In this document: positions 50,501 through 56,900 of the stretch, in pieces | How positions within the stretch are numbered: position 1 is the stretch's first letter | Layout: each line of letters begins with the position of its first letter | Made by a program: the position numbers and the translations under genes | Notes under the pieces: model-generated | Told to the model about the DNA's origin: nothing | The model's database searches: none | The model's input: the letters and a program-made list of their open reading frames with translations, nothing else | From: Opisthocomus hoazin | Lineage: Eukaryota; Chordata; Aves; Opisthocomiformes; Opisthocomidae | Assembly (NCBI RefSeq): GCF_030867145.1 | Contig: NC_134429.1 | Coordinates: 19,701,115-19,765,114 of the forward strand | Direction of reading: 5' to 3' | DNA: 64,000 nt

Positions 50501-52532
50501 TTTCTCTGTTGATAACAGTAACACTGCCAACATCTACTGGCAGTAGGCATATGTGCTATGCAACTTCCCACGTACGTATATTAATAAACATTATTTGAGC
50601 TTTTCATCATGCCTTATAACCCCACGGCAGGTCATTCCAGGGCAGAGATTAACAGCCTTGTCAAAGGAAGCCAAACTGTGCTTTGATCTTTGGGAAGAGA
50701 GCAGCAACTACATAAGGCCACAGTCAAACCACCAAATTCCTTTTCATGCATGACCTCCATTACATGTAAATTCATTTCTTCAGGAATAAACCCACTGTAC
50801 CACCTACTTGTAAAATCAACCTATCATCATACCAATCCTGTGCTAATTGACTTTACACAGTGGTACAAAACTGTATATATTAAAAACCTTACAATGCAAC
50901 ACTGATATTTTTCAGCAGACAAACTTCTCTTTTTCCAACAGCTCCTGATGTTCTACAAGTACAGAGGGATACAAACACAACACTACATATTATTACAATA
51001 ATATGTAACAATGGCTGGCTGGGTTTTAGAGGAAGTGTAAATTGGTTAGTGTAACACTTCTTTGAAGAGAGCCAATTAGCCCACGTTAATGTGGTGCATT
51101 CACTGTGTTGTACGTACATACCCACACTGGCTTCAGATCAAAAAGTCTCCAGAGTCCATCTTACTCAGCTCACTGTTTTAACAGTAGCAACCTATTTCAT
51201 GTGGGTTTTGTGGAAAGGTCTGTTCTGCCTACGACTAATTTGACAAAAAATGCATAGTTGAATTAACCAGACCTCCACTTGAAAGGTAAGTTAACACTAT
51301 AAAGGGAATTACTGTTAGAACTGGTAACAAAACAAGTTATTTACACGCTAGAATCAGATTTGTCTTGAACTCCTTCAGAAGCATCCTTGTTTCCCATCTT
51401 GCTGCCACCAGGCAACTCTTCTTCAAGCTTGTATTCTAACAGATATTAAAACAACAGTTTAATATAAACTTTGAACTTTAAAATGCAAAGCTGTAGTATA
51501 CTTGCTGTCAAGTTAAAAAGTGAAGAATCAGAGGTGACTTTTTATAGCATTACTGCAGCATACATAAAAAAAATTCACATGGCAAACCACACAGGACTAC
51601 TATTGTACACCTGCAAACCGAAACAGGAAAATGCTCTCTGCCTTCCTTATGGAAGTGTCACCAACGATCCAATTCATGTGGAAAAAAAACCATGATCAAA
51701 AAACACAGCAGGGGAGGCTAATGTATTGACAGGTTTCGGCCAACACTTTAATTTGATTATCTTACACTACCTTATCCTACTGTACTGTGAAGGTAGAAAA
51801 TTTTTGGTGAAGTATTTATGCGATCAAGAAAATGACAATGAGAAAAGAATAGATTAAGAACTCTCTAACAAAAAGATCGGTATTCGGCACTCACCATACA
51901 TGATAATCTGTGAATTGGCAGATATGTTGCCTCATATAATATACTGAAACATATTTTTAGACACAGTTAGAGAAATTGGCTGCCTATTAAGAGGTATCTG
52001 GTGCAAATTTAGATGTCTTAGGGCATCCAACCTCTTCACAGAGTTCAATCTGTGGAAGGCCTATGCCATTCTGGAGCCAGACGAGAGACTCTAGCACACT
52101 TCAAGTGGCATTAAATACCAATATATGAACAACTGAATCAAGTCCATCCTGTCAAATACTAGATCTTTACCATCAATAACTCTGAATCAAAAGGCCTTAC
52201 AGAGTTAAAAAGAGAATTTACTGCTATAGAAATAACGGGTTTGATGTGGATTAGTTACAGCTCTGTAGCGTAACGCTAGAGAACGCCTACTGGAATCACT
52301 GCATTTACCTGCAACATCATTCAACCCCAGAACTGTACTGAGCCCGCCTACTAAATCAGAAGACACATTAATGTTAGGATTTTGTGAGTTATCAAAACAA
52401 TTCATTATTTTCACCTTCCCAGGGTTCTTCCACATTAGAGAAATGAACAGCTTTGTCTTCTTCTTCTTCCTGAAACGGCAGAAGAGATTTTTGCTCTTCT
52501 TCCTCACTATAACTCATCTCATTATCTTCCAT
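8430..52532 (-). CDS. CFAP74: CFAP74, cilia and flagella associated protein 74 (gene level, 39 coding exons)
   Basis: CFAP74 (Chlamydomonas FAP74) belongs to the C1d projection of the central apparatus of motile cilia and helps control beating; human variants are linked to ciliary dyskinesia and sperm tail defects. The exons placed here give about 1,700 residues against about 1,584 in human. Residues 1-70 are acidic. Residues about 70-430 are a charged coiled coil. From about 550 to the end come repeated immunoglobulin-like ASH/MSP-type modules, recognisable by phrases such as ELIDFGSHVVGETISQTISL, IHFGYCTIYEAVQANVTLTN and TVNFGDVAVGH. Exon identity rests on clear similarity to the human protein as I remember it, on GT-AG sites and on matching phases. 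Two caveats apply: the phase fails once, between exons 28 and 29, so one small exon is probably missed; and the start may be 14 codons further upstream (53000). Antisense frames over these exons are shadows. Confidence 0.96.
9750..9884 (-). CDS. CFAP74: CFAP74 coding exon 38
   Basis: It encodes QKGFALDAERGTVERGRVKR and IGVSWVPPADFR, matching the human KGFSIEPSRGSVERGQTK and ISWVPPADF. Acceptor TCTCCTAG, donor GTAAGTGA. GC-rich compared with the flanking exons. Confidence 0.97.
10402..10523 (-). CDS. CFAP74: CFAP74 coding exon 37
   Basis: It encodes LQVPVKSLLLILEYTEGESS and TAELKVGAIQTAQFALKK, matching the human LRPILVTLDYIQFD and TRELQVGCIRTTQPSPKK. The acceptor TTTGTTTAG is chosen over an AG two bases later because it keeps phase with exon 36. 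Donor GTGAAGGA. Confidence 0.94.
11295..11433 (-). CDS. CFAP74: CFAP74 coding exon 36
   Basis: It encodes HLKGAARDHPMFVEGGVPLD and VPVESLAVTRPL, nearly identical to the human LLKGAARKHMMFVEGGDPLD and VPVESL. Acceptor CTTATCTAG, donor GTAATGTG. Confidence 0.98.
12487..12641 (-). CDS. CFAP74: CFAP74 coding exon 35
   Basis: It encodes TQNYNGLSVFSIFPTEGEIV and FVVTFSPDHESLYYSDRLEV, nearly identical to the human QNYNGQSVFSV and VTFSPDHESLYFSDRLQV. Acceptor TATTTACCAG, donor GTAAGACG. Confidence 0.98.
13175..13304 (-). CDS. CFAP74: CFAP74 coding exon 34
   Basis: It encodes IQNTSTLTLRYSIRLDSLSP and later SLQRTEFV, matching the human LQNSSSLPIKFLLHLDSLSP and AQRTEAV. Acceptor TGTCATCAG, donor GTAACTGG. 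Confidence 0.95.
13749..13901 (-). CDS. CFAP74: CFAP74 coding exon 33
   Basis: It encodes LDIWTAKNSLTLSLTGHGVM and LDMGYVITGEKGTSTFK, matching the human LDIITQKGTLTFTLTGTGV and LNMGYVIAREPVSASFK. Acceptor CTCTTGGCAG, donor GTAAATCC. Confidence 0.96.
14176..14295 (-). CDS. CFAP74: CFAP74 coding exon 32
   Basis: It encodes LGFSVLNPNGPFLLVRPVGM and KTLVVSFCPNESKW, matching the human LDFSLLNPNGPFVLL and ELVLSFSPHES. Acceptor CTGTTTTAG, donor GTGAGTAA; 40 whole codons. Confidence 0.96.
15007..15062 (-). CDS. CFAP74: CFAP74 coding exon 31
   Basis: It encodes HRMMKRIAIQNISPEKLE, matching the human HRSIKKISIQNVSPEDLA. Acceptor TTCCGTCAG. The donor GTATCC is a poor match beyond GTA, but it gives exact phase and homology with exon 32. 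Confidence 0.92.
15452..15561 (-). CDS. CFAP74: CFAP74 coding exon 30
   Basis: It encodes PHNTLYLELHCPAVAPSVVV and RSTVNFGDVAV, matching the human DNTLYLELWCPAVAPSVLV. Acceptor CTGTCTCTAG, donor GTATGAA. Confidence 0.97.
15962..16096 (-). CDS. CFAP74: CFAP74 coding exon 29
   Basis: It encodes SDAYMAAQAFLMRNFSGRFE and KYIIPCFVASGHIDEK, matching the human SADYAAA..FRGTFERFVIPCVVASGDI. Acceptor ATTTTCTAG, donor GTATTCGC. An internal AG (GGCAG, before CCCAGGC) would suit the upstream phase but would drop the conserved first residues. Confidence 0.92.
17150..17254 (-). CDS. CFAP74: CFAP74 coding exon 28
   Basis: It encodes RQESSLWRRNSFSDVAKAVS and ISAAFKPHSCTLS; the RRNSFS phrase recalls the human RKQSFS. 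Acceptor AGCTATAG, donor GTAAGGCA. It ends in phase 1, which does not fit the phase-2 start of exon 29, so an intervening exon or another splice choice is implied. Confidence 0.68.
17396..17489 (-). CDS. CFAP74: CFAP74 coding exon 27
   Basis: It encodes KRKKDERREGKKSSISVTRQ and a Ser-rich end. Acceptor GTATTTGCAG. Two donors are possible: GTAAGG (exon end 17412) and GTAAAT (exon end 17396). Only the second keeps phase with exon 28, so it is used here. This basic, Ser-rich part is poorly conserved. Confidence 0.72.
17722..17737. repeat. Poly-A tract
   Basis: Sixteen A in a CFAP74 intron between coding exons 26 and 27; a T run on the gene's sense strand. No attached retroelement body was recognised. 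Confidence 0.85.
18183..18290 (-). CDS. CFAP74: CFAP74 coding exon 26
   Basis: It encodes KSLIQVSFRPTLPDQLIREE then AVRRLCRAAATGAEVQ, matching the human LVQVAFQPVLSDKLIREEAFRIL. Acceptor CCTCCCAG, donor GTAAGGAA; 36 whole codons. Confidence 0.96.
18685..18961 (-). CDS. CFAP74: CFAP74 coding exon 25 (longest coding exon)
   Basis: It encodes FKLSCKAVGVHPPLELSHSL, LYVMNAHVSASRFTHAVPRI and GPTSFEFRVPKDCPVTITPS, each matching human CFAP74. Acceptor TATTTTTAG, donor GTAATGTC. Confidence 0.97.
19599..19732 (-). CDS. CFAP74: CFAP74 coding exon 24
   Basis: It encodes FVEIQPNDGLGILLPLESLT and AKEYSFELTCKSEINR, matching the human FVDVQPNDGFG and QEYSFELVCKSQINR. The acceptor CATTTTGAAG lacks a normal CAG; the donor is GTATGTTA. 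Confidence 0.95.
20667..20688. repeat. A-rich tract
   Basis: A run of A interrupted by a single G in a CFAP74 intron. On the sense strand of the gene it is a T run, too far from exon 24 (acceptor 19733) to serve as its pyrimidine tract. Confidence 0.85.
20979..21152 (-). CDS. CFAP74: CFAP74 coding exon 23 (ASH-type module)
   Basis: It encodes VHAIVTTSDLEISPAQIHFG and YCTIYEAVQANVTL..LLPQEFGFVGLPE in parts, closely matching human. Acceptor TTTGTTTCAG, donor GTACGTAG; 58 whole codons. Confidence 0.97.
21759..21846 (-). CDS. CFAP74: CFAP74 coding exon 22
   Basis: It encodes HSLPEDAGSYFNEETRVLEV and PLTILIMDK, matching the human HSLPEDAGKYFDKETRVLEA. Acceptor AATTTTTAG, donor GTTAGTG. Confidence 0.96.
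24842..24970 (-). CDS. CFAP74: CFAP74 coding exon 21
   Basis: It encodes TLRLKFEVCKELSKHMELLP and KTGYIQAQSSFSVQLKFLP, nearly the human sequence. Acceptor GTTTGCAG, donor GTAACC. It sits alone between two long introns. Confidence 0.97.
28944..29065 (-). CDS. CFAP74: CFAP74 coding exon 20
   Basis: It encodes VGVSIDVPVWVPNPNIDLKI and CMYDQLYQDC, matching the human TGVAIDVPVWVPKSSVDLKI and CMYDRLYQD. Acceptor TATTAACAG, donor GTGAGC. The largest intron (about 4.0 kb) follows it. Confidence 0.97.
30075..30197 (-). CDS. CFAP74: CFAP74 coding exon 19
   Basis: It encodes VTEGEIGPFSTVRLQLIFVP and AVPGDVRADFVIVF, matching the human VTEGEIGPFSSVRVPIVFTP. Acceptor TTGTTTAG, donor GTGAGTGA; 41 whole codons. 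Confidence 0.97.
31030..31142 (-). CDS. CFAP74: CFAP74 coding exon 18
   Basis: It encodes AHISVELSPEETPVEIVLGK, matching the human PPSEEQTEITLGE. Acceptor TCTCCCCAG, donor GTAATGAA. The Asp codon is split with exon 17. Confidence 0.92.
32495..32669 (-). CDS. CFAP74: CFAP74 coding exon 17 (variable linker)
   Basis: It encodes a Glu/Gln-rich linker (for example VAQAEQQQAETSLSNRST) with little similarity to the human linker, which is also acidic. Acceptor TTCTAACAG and donor GTGAGATG with matching phases support it. Some further linker exon could have been missed nearby. Confidence 0.82.
33714..33770 (+). mobile_element. CR1 LINE 3'-end fragment
   Basis: A short stretch in a CFAP74 intron reads like the CR1 tail: GGGACCAGATGATCTTC, then CCTCTTCCAACCTGCA and TTCTACGACTCTGTATG, with several substitutions. 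It appears to be an old, truncated copy. Confidence 0.7.
33821..33994 (-). CDS. CFAP74: CFAP74 coding exon 16 (ASH-type module)
   Basis: It encodes LALDKELIDFGSHVVGETIS then QTISLTNSGALGTRFKV, almost identical to the human LSLDKELIDFGSYVVGETTS. The DFG..VVG..LTN pattern is that of ASH/MSP domains. Acceptor CTTGCCACAG, donor GTAGGTTC. The last 17 residues are a Ser/Ala-rich linker. Confidence 0.97.
35937..36026 (-). CDS. CFAP74: CFAP74 coding exon 15
   Basis: It encodes GEVMFMAQTGAFSVPLKCTV and ends KRCI, matching the human FLAQTGSFSVPLKC. Acceptor TTTTCTAG, donor GTAAGTGA; 30 whole codons. Confidence 0.96.
36496..36562 (-). CDS. CFAP74: CFAP74 coding exon 14
   Basis: It encodes FNPPGKMSAGMSCEVVVTFK-PM, matching the human PPGPMSAGMSCEVLVTFKPM, a conserved signature of the family. 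Acceptor CTCCGTAG, donor GTAAGTGC. Only 67 bases long. Confidence 0.96.
37489..37607 (-). CDS. CFAP74: CFAP74 coding exon 13
   Basis: It encodes DFDVGQIYKKKIVLINASYS and LVGISEWLKDFISV, nearly the same as the human DFDIGKVYKKKITLVNTTYT..LKDFI. Acceptor ATTCCAAG, donor GTAAGTAA; a split His codon follows. Confidence 0.96.
38753..38926 (-). CDS. CFAP74: CFAP74 coding exon 12
   Basis: It encodes DPKQLATRVEKKEIFEKKLE then GIFHKQIASGREC and YSKPSCIHFK, matching the human VVHKQVVWGREF..NSKPELLHF. Acceptor CCTTATTAG, donor GTTAGTG. Start of the ASH-type array. Confidence 0.95.
39995..40177 (-). CDS. CFAP74: CFAP74 coding exon 11 (acidic linker)
   Basis: It encodes a linker ending TLAEPEFPGLWSQDCDLHK, matching the human TLAEPEISGLWNEDY. 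Acceptor CGCAAAAG (weak tract), donor GTAAATG. It is a whole number of codons (61). Confidence 0.92.
40990..41200 (-). CDS. CFAP74: CFAP74 coding exon 10
   Basis: It encodes FREQQKSRKIEIVSRILQEK, matching the human FEEEQKLRKQEIISRILKEE, and later WRKKTWQYIEKTCK, matching the human DKTWNYISDFCKK. Acceptor GGATTACAG, donor GTAAAC. This is the end of the coiled-coil region. Confidence 0.96.
43162..43298 (-). CDS. CFAP74: CFAP74 coding exon 9
   Basis: It encodes WNKAKAFKAKKQEMKMREAI and ends LLEQEKEKQ, continuing the long charged coil. Acceptor CTCTCCAG, donor GTAAGTAT; a Gln codon is split with the next exon. Confidence 0.93.
44053..44155 (-). CDS. CFAP74: CFAP74 coding exon 8
   Basis: It encodes QEHMERRLQAVLSLKTSITS, matching the human YMRRRMDAVVALKGSISA. 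Acceptor GCTTACAG, donor GTACTG. Confidence 0.93.
45380..45490 (-). CDS. CFAP74: CFAP74 coding exon 7
   Basis: It encodes HKKMLEDAKRNHEKAVCFLR, matching the human HQKLLEDARKNHKVAVRFLK. Acceptor TGTTTTGCAG; the donor GTTATTG is weak but the phase and homology fix it. Confidence 0.95.
46037..46210 (-). CDS. CFAP74: CFAP74 coding exon 6
   Basis: It encodes LEMWQIETEQGKYEVLCEQL and further charged heptad-like sequence through ENRQSREK, matching the human MWHIEIQEG segment. Acceptor TTTTAAAG, donor GTAAGCGC; phase 2 on both sides. Confidence 0.93.
47385..47489 (-). CDS. CFAP74: CFAP74 coding exon 5
   Basis: It encodes AALSRLQAMHRRLCTELEKE, closely like the human GRLQAVSRRLFAELENE. Acceptor TGTTAACAG and donor GTAAGTCA are both strong. 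Confidence 0.94.
48301..48324. repeat. (AT)n microsatellite
   Basis: A run of AT dinucleotides with one C interruption lies in a CFAP74 intron. It is probably length-variable. Confidence 0.9.
48956..49054 (-). CDS. CFAP74: CFAP74 coding exon 4
   Basis: It encodes STCQLRMQMLAKQLEYVDIE followed by IEKEEAAGNV, matching the human EEEAGNMAA region. The acceptor is TTCTTGCAG. The donor GTAGGT is chosen over the overlapping GTGTAG because only it keeps phase with the next exon. Confidence 0.9.
49161..49178. repeat. Poly-C tract
   Basis: Twelve C, one G, then five C lie in a CFAP74 intron about 100 bases from coding exon 4. On the minus (transcribed) sense it is a G run. It is prone to sequencing and length error. 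Confidence 0.9.
49824..49970 (-). CDS. CFAP74: CFAP74 coding exon 3 (coiled coil begins)
   Basis: It encodes DRICSLTLQRNLKELNNIAK and KEKELEVREA, which resembles the human DR..H.RQNLSALDK segment. It is flanked by a CCAAAG acceptor and a GTTCGTGC donor, the latter a weak match to consensus. Confidence 0.88.
51345..51435 (-). CDS. CFAP74: CFAP74 coding exon 2
   Basis: The exon lies between acceptor CTGTTAG and donor GTAAATAA. It encodes YKLEEELPGGSKMGNKDASE and a Ser-rich end. This region is weakly conserved; the call rests on splice sites and phase (2 bases in, 2 bases out). Confidence 0.8.
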
Positions 52533-52559
52533 ACTGATAGTTCTTTCAAAACGACCAGG
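52415..52559 (-). CDS. CFAP74: CFAP74 coding exon 1 (start ATG at 52532)
   Basis: The acceptor TTTTTCTTAG precedes the exon and the donor GTGAAAA follows it. The ATG at 52532-52530 starts MEDNEMSYSEEEEQ, like the human MEDD start. The exon is rich in Glu, and ends in phase 1 (VEEPWE plus G). Bases 52533-52559 are either 5' UTR or part of the N-terminal extension. Confidence 0.85.
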
Positions 52560-52985
52560 CTAAGAAAAAGAAGAGCACACATTTTATATACATATAATCT
52601 CCAAGAACTTGCAATATCGGTGACTATATCTTAATTAATAGCATTCAGTAAACACTTCATGCATGTTAAATAACTGGATACAATCACTCACCTTTGTACT
52701 AGTCACACATTTTGAGTATCAGCTTCAATAAACCTCTTATAGAAAAGAAAGGACACTGCCATTTTATTTTTTTTTAATAGCAATCAGTTCAATAATAGAA
52801 CAAGCCCTCAGAATGTATTTTATTCGTGTAGGCAACCACTTAACCCAGAATGATTAGGGAACAACTCCAACAAACGCTGCAGTGAACTTACACAGCTCTC
52901 CAATGTTAAGTAAACTGTTCTCAAGTGTTGATACAGTTTATTAGAATTCAGTAAATTTTACATGTCATCTAGAATGAGTCCTTAC

Positions 52986-53000
52986 CATATGGTTGAGCAT
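52986..53000 (-). CDS. CFAP74: CFAP74 possible upstream first coding exon
   Basis: A strong donor (GTAAGG, 52985-52980) follows an ATG-initiated segment MLNHM. Spliced to the acceptor at 52559 it stays in frame as MLNHM-PGRFERTIS-MEDNEM, adding 14 residues before the Met that aligns with the human start. Exon sequence upstream of the ATG would be 5' UTR; its upper end is not resolved. It could equally be wholly untranslated. Confidence 0.45.
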
Positions 53001-53214
53001 TTCATCAAGATCTTACTCTGTATACAGAGACTTGTACATACAATTAATTTTAATGAAGACGGTGGCTTAGCTTTGAGTGCTTTTCTGTAACTCCTTTTGC
53101 AGAGCTCAAAAACATAAACTAGAACAGAGTAACCATTTTCTCTAGCTAAGGAACAGAGAAAACACACCACGGAATTTGAAGCATGGAACAGATGAACTAA
53201 TTGACAAAAAGCCA

Positions 53215-53950
53215 CCTTGAAACGAAGGCAGGATCCCCACGCTGGGCGATGGTTGATTTCAGGGTGTTGGGCCACCGCAAAGCGACACAAGCGGGCACCG
53301 AGCGCCCAACGCGCCTGCCACGGCCCAAAGGCTGCTGCCCAGCCGAACACCAACCACAGCCTGGAGCTTCAGGGGGACGAGGCCAAACTCCGCGGCGTGG
53401 TGAAACCGCCAGCCCCGCAGGGAAGGCCGCGCTGCTCCCCCGGCCCCTCACGGCACCGAGCGCCTCACAGCACCCGCCCCGCGCTCCCGGAGCACCACAC
53501 CCACACCGGCCTCACGCCGTACCCCAGCAGCAGGCGGCCCGGGACCGGCGGCGGGACCGCGGCAACACCTCCCGCACCGGGCGCTCTCCGCTAACAGCGC
53601 CCGGAGGCGAGCCCGCAGAGAGGGCCAGGGCCAGCCCGGCGGCCTGAGCGCTCCTCAGGCGTCCCGCGGCCCGGCTCAGCCCAGCCCGCCCCGCCGCCCG
53701 CTGGAGCCGCTGCCACAGCGACGGTGCAAACCACCGCGAGAGCGCGGCAGGGGCGCCCGAGGGCACCCGGCCACCCTCCTCGCGCCCCGCAGGACGGCGG
53801 CGCTGCTTGCGCGGCTCGCCGTTCCCCCCCCGGCCGCGGGGTGGGGCGTGCCGGGCGGGGCGGGGCGGGGCTGGGCGCGGCGCAGGGCGGGCGGGCGCGG
53901 GTCAGCCCCAGCTGAGGGGGGGCAGACGGGAGCCAGCTGGGCACGTGGAT
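53215..53950. promoter_or_regulatory. CpG island, CFAP74 promoter
   Basis: This is a sharp GC- and CpG-rich block just upstream of the CFAP74 start region, flanked by AT-rich DNA on both sides. It very likely holds the transcription start and an untranslated first exon; the exact start and donor are not resolved. Open frames of up to 148 codons here result from base composition. Confidence 0.85.
53553..53566 (+). promoter_or_regulatory. Candidate RFX X-box in CFAP74 promoter
   Basis: The sequence GGGACC-GC-GGCAAC differs at one base from the X-box consensus GTNRCC-(0-3)-RGYAAC. RFX factors bind such sites in the promoters of ciliary genes. It lies within the CpG island of a ciliary gene, which raises its weight; a chance match in GC-rich DNA remains possible. 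Confidence 0.4.
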
Positions 53951-56900
53951 CGGGGGTGTTTTTCCCTCTGCTTGGTGATTATTTTATTTTTCACAGTGTA
54001 GGTTAAAACATGAAGTACTGCGAAACGCGATGTGAGAACGCGAAAGATTTGTTCCGAGTTTCAGTCCAGAACGGCGCTGTCTTAAACGCATTTTCAGAAC
54101 TCAGCCTGTACTATGCTGACAATAGGATGTCACCATTCGTTACTAATTAAAGGTTATTACAGCCAAAATCACGTGTACTGATCCTGCTGCCCACTTCTAA
54201 TGTCACGCTGAACGCTTCCTCTAGCTTCAGCAGTTTTGAGGTTCCCTGTCATACTTGAGCAATCGTCACATGTATGCACAAAATCAGTAAATGAACAAGT
54301 GTTTCGATGATATTTCAGTAATTCACACAGTAAAGCTAAATGTCTGTATTCATAAAATGTTCTCAGTTGGAATACTCTGTTTTTCAGAGGCACCTTCTGA
54401 ACCTGCGTGTTTGCTACCGTGTGTTCAGCTACCAGGTTTTAGCTCTTCATTGGTAATTAACTGGGTTTCCTTTCTGTTCCACTCCACGTATTACCTTGAC
54501 GAAGGTAAGGAACAGTGCAGTTAGATCCACAGAAAAGCAGATTCTTGTCCCCTTATTCTTGGCACCGGGCCTAAACGACATGCTAGAGAAATCCAGCTAT
54601 TCAAAGATGCAAAGTGATTCAGTTATGAAAATACTGGGGCACAGCTCTTTAAGCGGAGCTCTGTACCGAAATACCCACTGCTCTGTACACAGAGACGGAA
54701 GGCATGCTCGGATTTATGGAACTGAAAATGGTCCGCAATTGTCAGCAATATTTCTGTAGTCTTTTATAGTTGCTATGAAAAGTAAAGTCTGGGTTTTTAA
54801 TATCATGCATATAAGCACACACAAAGGGTGGGTGTCAGGAGGACGGGGCCAGACTCTTTTCAGTGGTGCCCAGCGACAGGACAAGGGGCAACGGGCACAA
54901 ACTGAAGCAGAGGAAGCTCCAGCTGAAGATGAGGAAGAACTTCTTCCCTGTGAGGGTGACGGAGCCCTGGCCCAGGCTGCCCAGGGAGGCTGTGGAGTCT
55001 CCTTCTCTGGAGATATTCCAGACCCACCTGGACGCGGTGCTGTGCAGCCTGCTCTGGGTGACCCTGCTTGGGCAGGGGGTTGGACTGGGTGACCCACAGA
55101 GGTCCCTTCCAGCCCCCGCCATGCTGTGATTCTGTAAGCACCTGCTGCTAATCTCAGTATTTATTTCCACTGGTACCCCCAGCACAGAGTATCTGTTACT
55201 CACAGTGACCAATGCATTGTCCTACACTTCTGCTATACGTCCTCATTCTCTAGAAATACATGGACATTCTTAGCTCTATAGATGGTGGAATCTTGATTTT
55301 ATGGCGTCTATTCATATTACATAAAACAAATTACGTACAGACATTTGCAGGATTAAAGCTACAAGATGTAGGCTAAAAATATGCAGTGATTAACTGTATA
55401 GCTCTCTCCGCAGCTCTAGAATAGATGTAACTGTTGTTAACTCTGAACTTGCCAGTTCTCACTCTCATAGCCAGGATGTAAGAGATCCAAGCGTGGTTTT
55501 TTCCCTCAGGAAAACACTTGTAAGAACACCTGGTAATGCCACTGATTTTCAGTTTTTTGTAATATTTTTGTTCAGGCTGTTTATTCAGTCCCAGTTTACA
55601 ACTGTTTGGATGATTTTCGTAAGAATCACAAAAAAAATGGTAACTGTAATTCTAGCAATAAATAAATATGAGTTTAACCTCTCAGTTTCCTCAAAACCTA
55701 ACCAGCACTCGAGTCAAAAAAGAATAGCTGATTTGGAAATGTGCTGTAAACCGTCACGGATTCTAACCACTGCTGCAGGCAGAGACTTGGCATTTGAGAT
55801 GATTAAAAGTGGAATTGTCGTTCCGTAGGAAATGTTGACACAGTGTTCACTCTGAACAGGAACAAAGTTCAGATTGCTAATCCAACTTCATACAGGAATA
55901 CCAGACGTTTTGTCATTAAAGTTTTAAAACAGCCCCTTTCCAGCCAGCATCAGCCATTTCGGAGTGCACACTACCAGTTACATCCGACTGCGTGATTTCC
56001 TGGCCACTGGCCATGATTTTGTGTCAGGTGGATGATTTGTCACCAGGGAAAGGCAATCTAGATTTTTATCTCCCGTCTAAATGCAAGAAGAGAGAAGATA
56101 CCTGCAGTTCCTCTGAAGATGCTAAATTATGGCTCCCCAGACAAGTTCATACCTCCCAATCCACAATTCATGTCTATCAACTAAAAGTCAGTGAATCTAT
56201 TGCAGCTTTAAGCTCCAGGTGTTTTACAGAAAGGCACTGGATGATGCTACTCTTCCAGGTGCTGTAGGCACTGACCACCAGTGAGACATCTCTGAGAAAC
56301 TAGGTAGCGGAGTGAGCATGTATAAATTAAAATTCTGCTGTTTTCTTACTGTGAAGTTAAATTTAGAGGCCTTTCGGTGAAATTTCTTTAGTACCACCTC
56401 ATGATCCATTTGAAACTCAGCAGAACTGGACAGTTCAGTTTGCTATATGGTTACATATTGCGCTTCTACAGGCGGTTGGTATTTCTCTTCTGAACGTTTC
56501 CAAGGTGACAGTAGCTCATATATGGAGCTTTCTAGCTTTTCAGCAGGAAGACATGCCAATAACGGAATTTTCATTTTTGCAGTGTGGTTCACATCAGATT
56601 ACATAAAACAACTTCTCTGCCCCTATTCCAGGATACGGAGCAACGGTGGGCTGCAAACAGTGGCAAAACATTGACAAGTGTCTTACCAGCGAGCCACCCT
56701 TACAGACGGAGTAAGGAAGAACGAGAGGGACATTTGGTCTCAGAGCACTCCACAGGGGAATGACCAAGCATGACAGCGGTCGGGAACGTGCCGTCGAGAG
56801 CAACTCCTCTGGAGTAAGGCAGCCACCGCCAGCCCTGGAACTGGCCCTGGCTCAGGGGCAAGGTGGGGAATTTGTCCCAAATCTGTTGCACAGAGGAAAG

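Noticed and set aside
53201-53944. Open frames of 84-148 codons on both strands at 53.2-53.9 kb
   Set aside because: CpG-island composition at the CFAP74 promoter; no homology or proper splice context.
54714-55212. Several frames of 88-127 codons at 54.7-55.2 kb
   Set aside because: They lie on the CR1 3' tail, which is not part of its reverse transcriptase frame.
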